Positions 1 through 8,274 of a stretch of DNA of 64,000 nt are shown here, one piece after another. Source of the stretch: WRGT01 sp942493035 (GTDB lineage: Bacteria; Spirochaetota; UBA4802; UBA5550); the NCBI GenBank assembly GCA_942493035.1, contig OW818666.1, forward strand, positions 3,968,001 to 4,032,000, read 5' to 3'. The position numbers and the translations under genes are program-made. Below the pieces are notes generated by a model. That model saw nothing but the letters and a program-made list of their open reading frames with translations. It ran no database searches and had not been told where the DNA came from. How positions within the stretch are numbered: position 1 is the stretch's first letter; every line of letters starts with the position of its first letter.

Positions 1-1387
1 AGTCTGAATCGTATCCGAGGAATTCAGTGTTGCCGCATGTTGAAATGATCTCGTCATAAACTGTATCGAGCCCCATGTCGCTCCCTTTCCAGCTCTGCTT
101 GCCACGCTCACGCTGTTTTGACATCTCGGTGTTGAAGCCTTCTGTATCAACAGAGAGCCCCTGCTCGATGGCCATCTCTGTTGTCATTTCAAGAGGGAAT
201 CCGAATGTATCGTAAAGAACAAATGCGTCATTTCCGGTGATGGTTTTCTCTCCGCTTTTCTTCACGGATTTGACAATCTCATCGAGTCGGTCCATTCCGT
301 TTTCGATTGTTTCCAGGAATCTTCTCTCTTCGGATTCGATTACACTTTTTACATTTGAAGCGCTCCCTATTATTTCGGGATAGAACTCACCCATGATGTC
401 TACAATAGGATCAACGACTTTATATACAAATGGTTCTTTAAATCCAAGGAATCTGCTGTATCGAAGCGCACGGCGGAGAACTCTTCTCAGGACATATCCT
501 CTTCCGTCGTTTGAAGGATATATTCCGTCAGACATTGCGAATGTTAAGGTTCTTGCGTGCTCAACTATTACTTTTATAGGGAGAGTGTTGTTCCCCTCAT
601 ATTTCATTCCAGATTCGCGGCTTACAAATTCAATGAGAGATTTAAGTTCGTCTGTTTCGAAAACAGAGTCTACTCCCTGGACAAGGGTGGTGAGTCTTTC
701 GAGTCCCATACCTGTATCGATTCCTGTACGGGGGAGGGGATTCAGTGCTCCGGTTTCGTCCTGGTTAAACTGATTGAAAACAAGGTTCCAGTATTCAAGG
801 TAGCGGTCGCAGTCGCAACCCGGTTTGCAGTCTGCAGAACCGCATCCGAACTCCTCCCCTCTGTCGTAGTAGAGTTCTGAACATGGACCGCATGCTCCGG
901 TAAGTCCGGCAGGTCCCCAGAAGTTATCTTTTTTTCCAAGGCGAACAATTCTTTCGGCAGGGATTCCTATTCTTTTATTCCATATTTCGTGAGCTTCGTT
1001 GTCATCTTCGTATATGGTGGCCCAGAGTTTTTCCTTAGGGAATTTAATTATGTTTGTAGAATAGTCCCAGGCAAATTCGATCGCTTCGGTTTTAAAATAA
1101 TCACCGAATGAAAAGTTTCCAAGCATTTCAAAAAGTGTAAGGTGGCGCTTAGTCCGTCCAACCTGTTCAAGGTCGCTTGTACGGAGGCATTTCTGTATGG
1201 AAGCGGCGCGTGTATATTCAAGATCTACTGTACCGGCAAACATCGGTTTGAACTGTACCATTCCGGCAGTTGTGAACAGTAATGTCGGGTCATCTTTAGG
1301 CATGAGTGAACTTGACGGTACAATCCTGTGACCATTCTCTTTGAAGAAATCTATGAAAGATCTGCGTAAATCTTTAGCTTTATGCAT
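1..1387 (-). CDS. alaS: Alanyl-tRNA synthetase, N-terminal part (cut by window edge)
   Basis: Cytoplasmic class II synthetase that charges tRNA-Ala with alanine. Reading the minus strand from the ATG at 1387 gives an open frame of 462 codons to the window edge, starting MHKAKDLRRSFIDFF and containing the class II motif 1 region with FTTAGMVQFKP, then RTKRHLTLFEMLGNFSFGDY, the Cys-rich stretch CGPCSELYYDRG, and TGIDTGMGLERL, all hallmarks of AlaS. The C-terminal editing and oligomerisation parts lie outside the window, so I cannot say whether this is a full-length or shortened AlaS. An AAGG-like ribosome site lies about 7 bases before the ATG. No operon partner is visible upstream. Confidence 0.96.
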   Translation of the reverse strand, partial: MHKAKDLRRSFIDFFKENGHRIVPSSSLMPKDDPTLLFTTAGMVQFKPMFAGTVDLEYTRAASIQKCLRTSDLEQVGRTKRHLTLFEMLGNFSFGDYFKTEAIEFAWDYSTNIIKFPKEKLWATIYEDDNEAHEIWNKRIGIPAERIVRLGKKDNFWGPAGLTGACGPCSELYYDRGEEFGCGSADCKPGCDCDRYLEYWNLVFNQFNQDETGALNPLPRTGIDTGMGLERLTTLVQGVDSVFETDELKSLIEFVSRESGMKYEGNNTLPIKVIVEHARTLTFAMSDGIYPSNDGRGYVLRRVLRRALRYSRFLGFKEPFVYKVVDPIVDIMGEFYPEIIGSASNVKSVIESEERRFLETIENGMDRLDEIVKSVKKSGEKTITGNDAFVLYDTFGFPLEMTTEMAIEQGLSVDTEGFNTEMSKQRERGKQSWKGSDMGLDTVYDEIISTCGNTEFLGYDSD

Positions 1388-1527
1388 GAAGTTACCTTTT
1401 TTATTTATTAATGCGATATTAATGTAATCTGTCAGGAATATGAGGTTTTTTTTCAAGAATTATTTGTATTGGAAGATGTTAAGGGGAAGTAAGTTAAGTA
1501 ATCAAATGAATTAAAAATCAGATTAAT

Positions 1528-1555
1528 CAGCAGAGAGTCATTAAACTCTCTGCTG
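1528..1555 (-). terminator. Stem-loop terminator after the lipoprotein gene
   Basis: Perfect 11-bp inverted repeat (CAGCAGAGAGT / ACTCTCTGCTG) with a 6-base loop, 53 bases past the stop of the lipoprotein gene at 1608. On the minus strand it is followed by a moderately T-rich stretch. Its place between two minus-strand genes suits a rho-independent terminator. Confidence 0.65.
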
Positions 1556-1607
1556 AAGTATTATTGAAAGAATGGCCTGAAATGACCACTTTAGTTTAAG
1601 GATGACA

Positions 1608-2474
1608 TTAATTGGTTTTTTTAATTATAAGAGTGTAATCGCCCTGAGTATTCCAGTAAGAACCTTGTTGAATAACTACAGTTCTGGCACTCTCTACTGT
1701 GTAATTTTCATTATAAGGAGCATTATCAATTCTTGAAATGAAAGTTGATGATCCGGTATTGATGAGATTTGCTATGCTTCCCTGTGCAAGATTAAAAACA
1801 GAAAAGTTATAAGAGTATTTTCCAGCAGGAACAATTAATTTATATGTATCTCTTGATGGACTACCGTAAGAAGAGTTACATTCTCCCGAAAGAGTTATTT
1901 TAGAGTAAGGCGTTATGTTAATTGATATAGTTCCATCTTCATTATAATCGTCAAAATTATTGAAAGATGAAAAATAAGCTGAAGTTTGATTCCTGTCTAT
2001 TCTTGTTGTAATTTTTCCAATGAGAGTTCTATTTAAAACTCCTCCGTTCCATACTTTTCCGGAAAATGATAATTGAACATCGGAATCATGCCATTTCTCA
2101 ACGGTGAGCGTAAAATCATCATTGAATGGGGATGTTTTAAAAGTTCCGCTGTCCTCTCTGAAAACAACTTTTACACCATCGTCTCCAGGTTTTAATATTT
2201 CACCTTCTATTAGATCTTTTTTCAAATGGAAAATAATTGGGTGTTCCAATTGACTTCCCTGATGTTTAAAGTTTATGTGCCAGTACTCATAATCCGGGTA
2301 GAGTTTTATTCCTCTGGTGTCTTCATGTTCAGAAGCAGTGATAGTTTTTGAATCTGCCTGAAGCGTTAGTTGTGCATAAGATGAATTGCCTTCTTTCTCA
2401 TCGGGTTCAGTATCGATACAACTGACCATTCCAAGAAAGAGAATGGCTGCTAAAAAAACTTTAAATTTGTTCAT
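1608..2474 (-). CDS. Hypothetical lipoprotein
   Basis: Function unknown. The frame is open from 2603, but the start is set at the ATG at 2474 because GGAG lies 8 bases upstream and the protein then begins with a clean lipoprotein signal: MNKFKVFLAAILFLGMVSC, with the acylated Cys at residue 19. The predicted mature protein is about 270 residues, rich in Ser, Thr and aromatic residues, with beta-type segments. The C-terminal 100 residues (a DTYKLIVPAGKYSY segment followed by a short strand ending YTLIIKK) resemble the layout of a pre-peptidase C-terminal-like beta domain, but this is only an impression. It stands alone between alaS and the CoA-transferase, with its own terminator. Confidence 0.7.
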   Translation of the reverse strand: MNKFKVFLAAILFLGMVSCIDTEPDEKEGNSSYAQLTLQADSKTITASEHEDTRGIKLYPDYEYWHINFKHQGSQLEHPIIFHLKKDLIEGEILKPGDDGVKVVFREDSGTFKTSPFNDDFTLTVEKWHDSDVQLSFSGKVWNGGVLNRTLIGKITTRIDRNQTSAYFSSFNNFDDYNEDGTISINITPYSKITLSGECNSSYGSPSRDTYKLIVPAGKYSYNFSVFNLAQGSIANLINTGSSTFISRIDNAPYNENYTVESARTVVIQQGSYWNTQGDYTLIIKKTN

Positions 2475-2607
2475 TTGAAACTCCATATTGATATTTTTTA
2501 AGTCATTAATACATACGTTCCAAACGTGCCTTGAAATAAAAAAAAGTAAAATAAAAAATACCCGGATAAAAAAATTGGTTTTTCCCGGGTATTTGTAATT
2601 CATGAAG

Positions 2608-3957
2608 TTATCCTGCGAGTTTTGTGCTTCTTCTCCAAATGTTAAGACGATCTGCCTGTTTTATCATATCCTCTCTGAAATCGGGATGAGCTATTTCTAT
2701 GAGAGATTCAGCGCGCTGCCATGTAGATTTACCCTTCATCTGCGCACAGCCGAATTCTGTAATTACATAATGTGTTATTGATCTGGGACATGTGACAATT
2801 GTTCCAGATGAGAAAGTCGGTACTATTCGAGAGTGAACTGTGCCATCCTTATCTTTATAAGTTGAGCTTATACAGATAAGGCCTTTTCCTCCGCGTGAAT
2901 TAAAAGCACCCATAATAAAATCGAGCTGTCCGCCGGTGCCTGATATCTGTCTTGATCCGTTAGATTCTGAAGCAACCTGTGAAAAAAGATCCACTTCAAG
3001 CGCATTGTTTATTGCCACAACTTTATCATTAAGTCCGATGATTCTCGGATCGTTTGTGTAGTTTACAGGATAGGATGCGCAGACGGGATTATTGTGCATA
3101 AAATCGTAAAGTTTTTTTGATCCCATTGCGAATGTATAAACCATTTTGCCTTTGTCTATATTTTTCTTCTTCCCTGTGATTCTTCCTGCTTCGTACATTT
3201 CGACATAGGAATCTGCAAGCATTTCTGTGTGGACACCGATATCTTTCAGATCACTCTGTGCTATCATCGAACCGACAACATTGGGGAGTCCGCCGATACC
3301 TAGCTGAATTGTTGAACCATCTTCAATAAGATCCATAACATACTTTGCGATCTCTTTATCGGTTTCTGTAACCGGAGCTGCAGGGAGCTGAATAAGGGGA
3401 CAGTTGCTCCCTTCGATAATCATATCCACCTCTGAAATATGTATACCCTCTGACGCACCGCCGAGGCATCTTGGTATGCTTGTGTTCACTTCAACGATAA
3501 CTTTTACAGCCTTCTGGCAGTATGCATATCCGATTGAATTAGAAGTTGAAAAATTGAAAAATCCGGTTTCATCCATAGGTGTTACCTGAAGACATACAAC
3601 ATCAACTTTGTTATATTTAGCGATGATCTCCGGTCCCTGATGATATGTAAAAGGGATATAATTGACAAGACCCTGTTCTGAATACTTTCTACCCATGCCG
3701 GAGAAGTGCCAGTCGTCCCATGTAAATACAGATCGATCCTTGTCGGCTTCTACACATTTCAGCGGCTTTGCTCTGGTTGTTGTAACGATAATGACATCTT
3801 TAAGTTCATTTTTTCTTGCTGCCAGTGCATTGTCCATTGCTTCGACATTCTGAACAAATTCCCCGAGGAAAACCACATCACCCGATTTCACAATTTTTGC
3901 TGCGACATCGGCTGTCTTTAATTTTTCCTGATATTGTGAGCTCCACATATTTGACAT
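2608..3957 (-). CDS. Acetyl-CoA hydrolase/transferase family CoA-transferase
   Basis: Cytoplasmic class I CoA-transferase of the 4-hydroxybutyrate/butyryl-CoA:acetate type, moving CoA between short-chain acids. Length (449 residues) matches the family. Visible motifs are LGIGGLPN near residues 219-225, GVHTEM at 241-246 whose Glu245 sits where AbfT-type enzymes carry the catalytic glutamate, and SGTGGQLDFIMGAF around residue 340, the CoA-binding signature. The start is supported by AGGAGG 7 bases upstream. It lies 89 bases after the crotonase gene on the same strand and is probably co-transcribed with it. The exact acid partner (acetate, butyrate, propionate) cannot be read from sequence. Confidence 0.88.
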   Translation of the reverse strand: MSNMWSSQYQEKLKTADVAAKIVKSGDVVFLGEFVQNVEAMDNALAARKNELKDVIIVTTTRAKPLKCVEADKDRSVFTWDDWHFSGMGRKYSEQGLVNYIPFTYHQGPEIIAKYNKVDVVCLQVTPMDETGFFNFSTSNSIGYAYCQKAVKVIVEVNTSIPRCLGGASEGIHISEVDMIIEGSNCPLIQLPAAPVTETDKEIAKYVMDLIEDGSTIQLGIGGLPNVVGSMIAQSDLKDIGVHTEMLADSYVEMYEAGRITGKKKNIDKGKMVYTFAMGSKKLYDFMHNNPVCASYPVNYTNDPRIIGLNDKVVAINNALEVDLFSQVASESNGSRQISGTGGQLDFIMGAFNSRGGKGLICISSTYKDKDGTVHSRIVPTFSSGTIVTCPRSITHYVITEFGCAQMKGKSTWQRAESLIEIAHPDFREDMIKQADRLNIWRRSTKLAG

Positions 3958-4010
3958 TTTGCGCCTCCTTTCCCCTGATAAATCTTTTTATGTATTACAT
4001 TAAGTCTGTC

Positions 4011-4038
4011 ACATCCGCGGCATTTTAACCGCGGATGT
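4011..4038 (-). other. Perfect hairpin between crotonase and CoA-transferase genes
   Basis: 10-bp perfect stem (ACATCCGCGG / CCGCGGATGT) with an 8-base loop in the gap between the two genes. No T-run follows on the minus strand, so it may act as an attenuating or mRNA-stabilising hairpin rather than a full terminator. Confidence 0.5.
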
Positions 4039-4046
4039 AGTTTGAA

Positions 4047-4838
4047 TTATTTTAATTTGAAAGCGGGGGATCTTTTTTCAGTAAAAGCATTCATCCCCTC
4101 TTTCTGATCCTCTGTTGCGAAACATAGCGCAAATATCTGATTTTCAAATATTATAGCAGTTTCTAAATCAGTTTCGATTCCCCTGTTAATTGCCATTTTG
4201 GAATATCTCACTGCTATCTGGGCTTTAGATGCTATCTTTCCCGCCATATCAATTGCCACATCAATAAGATCTTCAAATGGAACAACCTTGTTTACAAGAC
4301 CGATCTTTGCCGCTTCACAGGCAGAGATAGAATCACCCGTATAGATCAGTTCTTTTGCTTTTGCTATCCCTACGAGTCTGGGGAGACGGATACATCCTGA
4401 ATAACCGGGAGTAATTCCAAGGCTTACCTCAGGCTGACCGAATTTTGCGTTCTCACTTGCGATTCTTAAATCACAAGCCATTGCAAGTTCGCAGCCCCCC
4501 CCAAGAGCAAAACCGTTAACTGCTGCTATTGTAGGAATTTTCATTTTATCAATTTTGTTAAATACTGATGACCCGAGTTCACCCCAGGCCCGCCCCTCTT
4601 CGCTGTTATAATTTTTCATTTCGTTTATGTCTGCACCTGCAACAAAGGATTTTCCGTCGCCTGTAATGATAAGTGCATAAACTTCAGAATCATCATTGAC
4701 CATGTCAATGGCCTGTCCAAGTTCAATAAGCACCATTGCATTTAAAGCATTAAGCGATTTTGGTCTGGAAATTGTCAGGATGGCCACACGGCCCTCTTTC
4801 CGGTATTTGAGATTTTCAAATTCATGTTCTGTTTTCAT
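4047..4838 (-). CDS. Enoyl-CoA hydratase (crotonase family)
   Basis: Hydrates trans-2-enoyl-CoA to 3-hydroxyacyl-CoA, most likely crotonyl-CoA given its neighbours. 263 residues, the usual family length. The oxyanion-hole motif FVAGADI is at 65-71, GGGCELAMACD holds Glu117, and GQPEVSLGITPG holds Glu137; both catalytic glutamates are present, so a true hydratase is expected. It is the first gene of a two-gene minus-strand unit with the CoA-transferase. A 51-bp element shared with the thiolase operon begins 66 bases upstream of the start. Confidence 0.9.
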   Translation of the reverse strand: MKTEHEFENLKYRKEGRVAILTISRPKSLNALNAMVLIELGQAIDMVNDDSEVYALIITGDGKSFVAGADINEMKNYNSEEGRAWGELGSSVFNKIDKMKIPTIAAVNGFALGGGCELAMACDLRIASENAKFGQPEVSLGITPGYSGCIRLPRLVGIAKAKELIYTGDSISACEAAKIGLVNKVVPFEDLIDVAIDMAGKIASKAQIAVRYSKMAINRGIETDLETAIIFENQIFALCFATEDQKEGMNAFTEKRSPAFKLK

Positions 4839-4903
4839 AATTTTAACCTTAATATTAAGATTCTGATACTACAAAGGAGATAACATATTAAGGGGGTAAT
4901 TGG

Positions 4904-4954
4904 AATAGCCTTCGTATCTATTGATTTGTGGTCGTATTAATTATTTTTCTGTGG
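4904..4954 (-). promoter_or_regulatory. Shared bipartite upstream element, copy 1
   Basis: The plus strand reads AATAGCC, 14 variable bases, then TTTGTGGTCGTATTAATTAT followed by TTTTCTGTGG. The same blocks with the same 14-base gap occur at 10884-10934 before the thiolase operon. On the minus strand the element contains two CCACA boxes 23 bases apart. It lies upstream of the crotonase/CoA-transferase unit, so it is probably a regulator site plus promoter; the binding protein is unknown. Confidence 0.6.
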
Positions 4955-5036
4955 CAGTGTGCGGCATTTGTTTTTTCTATAGAGTTTTGATGAGACTCCA
5001 GCCTAAATTATTAAATTGAAAAAGGTAAAAAATTTC

Positions 5037-5078
5037 TTGACAAAAATATAATACTATATAGTATATTTCTATATAGAA
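5037..5078 (+). promoter_or_regulatory. MarR promoter with two tandem palindromic operators
   Basis: A -35 box TTGACA (5037-5042) is followed by two 12-bp perfect palindromes, TACTATATAGTA (5052-5063, extendable to 14 bp) and TTCTATATAGAA (5067-5078), centred 15 bp apart over the expected -10 region. The exact -10 is unclear. Close matches recur at 7375-7438. This is the pattern expected of a self-repressing MarR protein. Confidence 0.7.
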
Positions 5079-5096
5079 TAAAAAGGATGAGTTCAT

Positions 5097-5543
5097 ATGG
5101 AAGAGTATCGCGGTGGTTTTCTTATAAGCCAAATAAAACAAATGAGTGGCAGATTATTCAATCAGCTGCTTTTAAAGAAGAATGTTGACGCCTTCAATGG
5201 AGAACAGGGACGTATTTTATATATTCTCTGGCAGGAAGATAGCATTACAATCCGGGAATTGGCAAATCGTACCGGGTTGGCTGTTACAACACTTACCAGC
5301 ATGTTGGATCGGATGGAGCAGGCAGAACTTATTGTTCGAAAATCTGACCCCGATGATAGAAGAAAGACATTAATTCAATTAGGGGAAAATGCCAGATCTT
5401 TGCAAAAGGATTATGAAGAAGTATCCACAGAGATGGGCTCCCTGTTTTATCAAGGATTTAATAAGCAGGAAATACTGCAGTGTGAAAGGTATTTAATAAA
5501 AATATTAGAAAATATGCAAGAAATAGAACAACAAAAGAAGTGA
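5097..5543 (+). CDS. MarR family transcriptional regulator of the radical SAM pair block
   Basis: DNA-binding repressor of 148 residues with the usual MarR layout: dimerising N-terminal helices, winged helix-turn-helix around residues 45-105 (ITIRELANRTGLAVTTLTSMLDRME, shown here only in part as TIRELANRTGLAVTT) and the wing motif SDPDDRRKTLIQLG, then a C-terminal helix. Palindromic operators overlap its promoter. It is followed by two radical SAM genes on the same strand, an arrangement I know from database naming as the radical SAM mobile pair system MarR regulator, typical of Firmicutes and mobile DNA. The effector is unknown. Confidence 0.85.
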   Translation: MEEYRGGFLISQIKQMSGRLFNQLLLKKNVDAFNGEQGRILYILWQEDSITIRELANRTGLAVTTLTSMLDRMEQAELIVRKSDPDDRRKTLIQLGENARSLQKDYEEVSTEMGSLFYQGFNKQEILQCERYLIKILENMQEIEQQKK

Positions 5544-5550
5544 AGTTTTT

Positions 5551-5673
5551 ATGATTTCTGTATACACCGGTTTCATAATGAGATTTGAAAGAAAAGGAAT
5601 TATGAATAGAGTTAGAATACCTGCTGATGGAAAAGTTATTCTCTTTAGTAATAGAATCAAAATAGGAAAATGA
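5551..5673 (+). CDS. Possible 40-residue small ORF between MarR and radical SAM gene
   Basis: A short ATG-initiated frame starting MISVYTGFIMRFERKG and ending NRIKIGK fills the 127-base gap between the regulator and the first radical SAM gene. Its TGA stop overlaps the downstream ATG region (ATGATGG), which would suit translational coupling. It is basic and resembles nothing I recognise. The ribosome site is weak (GAAG), so it could equally be a chance frame or the remnant of a longer gene. Confidence 0.3.
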   Translation: MISVYTGFIMRFERKGIMNRVRIPADGKVILFSNRIKIGK

Positions 5674-6371
5674 TGGAAAAAATAGATATCAAACAATATA
5701 TCAAAAACTTAGATGCTGTTACGGGGTGCTCGATTGGCTGTAGTTATTGTTATGCCCGAGTTAACAATCAAAGATTTCCTGTTACAGTTGATTTTTCAGT
5801 ACCGGAACTAATAGAAAAACGGTTGAAACGAATCAGCACAAAAACTCCCAACATATATTTGATGACAAGTGCCAGCGATTTTTCCGGCTGGAAGGATGAA
5901 TGGAGAGGTAGAGTTTTTGACTGTATGAAGCAGAATCCACAGCATATCTATTTGTTTTTAACAAAACGTCCGGACTTGATAGACTACTTTACAGACATGA
6001 AAAATGTCTGGTTTGGGGTTACGGTAAACAACAATGATGACAAAGCGCGTATTAAGATCATGAGAAAAAATATAAAGGCGTATCGTTATTTTATAACGTT
6101 CGAACCTTTACATGAGGATTTAGGCAAACTTGATCTGGATGGGATTTCCTGGATTGTGATCGGCACGGAGACAGGAAAAAGAAAAGGAAAGATTGATGCA
6201 AGGGCAGAATGGGTAACGAATATTAGCAGACAAGCCCAAAAGTATAATATTCCGGTATTCATGAAGGCTGCACTTGAAGATGTTGTCAGGGGAGAGAATA
6301 TGATACAAAACTTCCCGGATGACTTTAATAGAATATTTAAGCTGAATGGAAAGGAATTGCACTATGGTTGA
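5673..6371 (+). CDS. Radical SAM protein, DUF5131/Gp37-Gp68-like (mobile pair member)
   Basis: Predicted [4Fe-4S]/SAM enzyme; substrate unknown. The cluster motif CxxxCxxC is seen as GCSIGCSYCYA with Cys19, Cys23 and Cys26, and the family motifs TSASDFSGW and LFLTKRPDL follow, which point to the DUF5131 (phage Gp37/Gp68) family. 232 residues. I start at the second Met (5673) because AGGA lies 5 bases upstream of it and only 2 bases before the first Met at 5670. Its stop overlaps the next radical SAM gene by 8 bp, so the pair is tightly coupled. Likely under the MarR repressor. Confidence 0.85.
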   Translation: MEKIDIKQYIKNLDAVTGCSIGCSYCYARVNNQRFPVTVDFSVPELIEKRLKRISTKTPNIYLMTSASDFSGWKDEWRGRVFDCMKQNPQHIYLFLTKRPDLIDYFTDMKNVWFGVTVNNNDDKARIKIMRKNIKAYRYFITFEPLHEDLGKLDLDGISWIVIGTETGKRKGKIDARAEWVTNISRQAQKYNIPVFMKAALEDVVRGENMIQNFPDDFNRIFKLNGKELHYG

Positions 6372-7260
6372 AAAGATACAGGAGATTCATACAAAAAGTG
6401 TTTTGACAAAATCAAATCTGCCGATAGCAGGATATTCAGTTAATCCGTATGTAGGATGTCCTCACAGTTGTAAGTATTGTTATGCCACTTTTATGAAGCG
6501 TTTTACAAACCATACAGAACCATGGGGTACTTTTCTGGATGTCAAGAATTGGCCGCCTATAACCAATCCGAAAAAATATAAGGGAAAAACGATTATTATT
6601 GGTTCCGTTACAGATGCTTATCATCCGTTGGAAGAGAAATATAAACGCACACGGCAATTTTTAGAACAAATGCAGGGAAGCGAAGCAAATCTTATCATAA
6701 CCACCAAGTCAGATTTGGTGCTGCGGGATTTGGACCTGATAAAAACATTTCCCGATCCTCTGGTTTCCTGGTCAATCAATACTCTCGATGAGAATTTTCG
6801 CTCTGATATGGATTCAGCTTCTTCCATTGAACAGAGGATCGCAGCCATGAAGATCTTTCATGATGCAGGTATTCGAACTACCTGTTTCATCTCACCGATA
6901 TTTCCGGGGATAACGGATGTTCTGGCAATAATCAACAGGATAAAAGATCAATGCGATTATATATGGCTTGAAAACTTGAACCTGAGAGGAGATTATAAAT
7001 CTGTCATAATGAATTATATTGAAAGTCGTTATCCTGATTTAGTTCCGTTATATAAAGAAATCTATCAAAACAAAAGCAGACAGTATTGGGAGGAATTGAA
7101 TAATCAAATTGCTTCTTACACAGAACAGAATGGTTATTTATATCTTATTAACGAAGAACCATTTCAAAAAAATTCAACTGGAAAACCGATTATCATCAAC
7201 TATTTTTACCATGAAAAAATCCGGCAAACTGCTAAAAAAATAACACCTCAAAAATTCTGA
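6364..7260 (+). CDS. Radical SAM protein, SplB-like (mobile pair member)
   Basis: Second radical SAM enzyme of the pair, 298 residues. CxxxCxxC is seen in GCPHSCKYCYA with Cys32, Cys36 and Cys39. The motifs GSVTDAYHPLE, ITTKSDLVLRD and CFISPIFPGITD follow the pattern of SplB-like/Rv2578c-type radical SAM proteins. The start is placed at the ATG at 6364, with AGGA 8 bases upstream, rather than at 6346. It overlaps the previous gene by 8 bp. Target unknown; spore photoproduct repair is not implied because no sporulation genes are in view. Confidence 0.86.
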   Translation: MVEKIQEIHTKSVLTKSNLPIAGYSVNPYVGCPHSCKYCYATFMKRFTNHTEPWGTFLDVKNWPPITNPKKYKGKTIIIGSVTDAYHPLEEKYKRTRQFLEQMQGSEANLIITTKSDLVLRDLDLIKTFPDPLVSWSINTLDENFRSDMDSASSIEQRIAAMKIFHDAGIRTTCFISPIFPGITDVLAIINRIKDQCDYIWLENLNLRGDYKSVIMNYIESRYPDLVPLYKEIYQNKSRQYWEELNNQIASYTEQNGYLYLINEEPFQKNSTGKPIIINYFYHEKIRQTAKKITPQKF

Positions 7261-7374
7261 GTTAAAACAATCAATACACAATATTCGACTTCTCTTGTTT
7301 CTATAATTTTTAATCATACTGTTTCTTTGACATTCCTTTTTATAGATTAATACCATAAAGTATTTAAAAAATAG

Positions 7375-7438
7375 TACTATATAGAAATAAAATTACTTGA
7401 CGAATAATATTACTATATAGTACTGTTTTATATAGTAA
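7375..7438 (+). promoter_or_regulatory. Second cluster of MarR-type palindromes before the oxidase pseudogene
   Basis: TACTATATAGAA (7375-7386), TACTATATAGTA (7411-7422, identical to the MarR operator core) and a TATATAGTAA half-site near 7430-7438 surround a -35-like TTGACG at 7397-7402. This places the downstream pseudogene and possibly the NTF2-like gene in the same regulon as the radical SAM pair. Confidence 0.65.
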
Positions 7439-7459
7439 TATTATGGAGGTGTCTTTTAA

Positions 7460-7675
7460 ATGGATGATTTACAGTTAAAAAGAATAAGTAGCGACTTATT
7501 GAAAACTGCGGAGGTGGCATATTTATAAACGATAACTGGTGATGGTTTTCCTGAAACACGCGGATTATTAAATCTTAAGAATGAAAAGCAATTTCCAGAT
7601 TATACATTACTAAAGATGAAACCGACGGTTGTAAAAGGGTATCATCAGGGCAATACTTACAAGTTGGAATTTTAA
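7460..7675 (+). pseudogene. Degraded pyridoxamine 5'-phosphate oxidase-like (split-barrel flavoprotein) gene
   Basis: From the ATG at 7460 (GGAGG upstream) the frame reads MDDLQLKRISSDLLKTAEVAYL, hits TAA at 7526-7528, and continues in the same frame as TITGDGFPETRGLLNLKN and a C-terminal TYKLEF to a TAA at 7675. The N-terminal half matches the start of PPOX-fold general stress/flavin oxidases (the AxLxTxxxDGxPxTR pattern), and the last residues match their usual end. The whole is only about 71 codons against the usual 130-150, so the middle seems deleted as well as interrupted by a stop. Preceded by MarR-type operators. Confidence 0.65.
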
Positions 7676-7752
7676 AAAACACATATTTAGTGTTATTAAA
7701 ACTACAGCATAAAATTTAAATTTATTTAAAATTAATATAACAGGAGAATAAG

Positions 7753-8142
7753 ATGAAAGGACAACAAGTAATTGAAACTTTTTATGAAGCTTTAGCAAAA
7801 GGAGATGTTCCAACAGCATTTTCATTTTTTACAACAGATGTAAAGTGGAATCAACCAGGAAGTAATAAATTTTCAGGTATTAAAAACAATCCTGATGAAA
7901 TTGGAGCTATGTTTGGTGAAATGTCGGCAGTCACAAATGGTACTTTGCTTATAGTTCCCAATGGTCCGTTGATGGTAAGTGGTGACTTGATAGCTTGCCC
8001 GGTAAGATTTACCGGAAAAAAAGGGGATAAGAGTATGGATTTGACAGGACTTGACCTGTTTGAAGTGAAAACCGGCAAAATCACCCAGGTCTGGCTTTTC
8101 ACTGAAGATCAAAAGAGCGAAGATGATTTCTGGGGGAAATAA
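7753..8142 (+). CDS. NTF2-like / SnoaL-like family protein
   Basis: 129-residue cone-fold protein of the SnoaL/ketosteroid-isomerase superfamily. The N-terminal pattern VIETFYEALAKGDV and the C-terminal strand pair GLDLFEVKTGKITQVWLF are typical. Such proteins bind small hydrophobic molecules or act as isomerases or cyclases; the ligand here cannot be inferred. AGGAG stands 7 bases before the ATG. It lies 77 bases after the broken oxidase gene and may share its promoter. A strong terminator follows. Confidence 0.72.
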   Translation: MKGQQVIETFYEALAKGDVPTAFSFFTTDVKWNQPGSNKFSGIKNNPDEIGAMFGEMSAVTNGTLLIVPNGPLMVSGDLIACPVRFTGKKGDKSMDLTGLDLFEVKTGKITQVWLFTEDQKSEDDFWGK

Positions 8143-8220
8143 AATATTATTCAAAAATCTGAATACTTTGTAGAAATGGCGTTGAAACTCTCTGTGTGAT
8201 ATCACAGATTACTGTTTAAA

Positions 8221-8251
8221 AAAGAGAGCCGCTGAATTAGCGGCTCTCTTT
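8221..8251. terminator. Bidirectional terminator between convergent genes
   Basis: AAAGAGAGCCGCT and its exact complement AGCGGCTCTCTTT flank a 5-base loop, giving A-run, GC stem and T-run on both strands. It separates the plus-strand NTF2-like gene from the minus-strand acyl-CoA dehydrogenase. Confidence 0.88.
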
Positions 8252-8274
8252 CACAAAAGTATGACAGTAAAATA

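Noticed and set aside
1..948. Several 60-130-codon frames over the alaS region
   Set aside because: They overlap the alaS frame, which carries all family motifs on the minus strand.
4951..4966. Sigma-54 promoter TGGCAGTGTGCGGCAT on the plus strand before marR
   Set aside because: GG and GC are 9, not 10, bases apart, and a TTGACA promoter with operators lies closer to marR.
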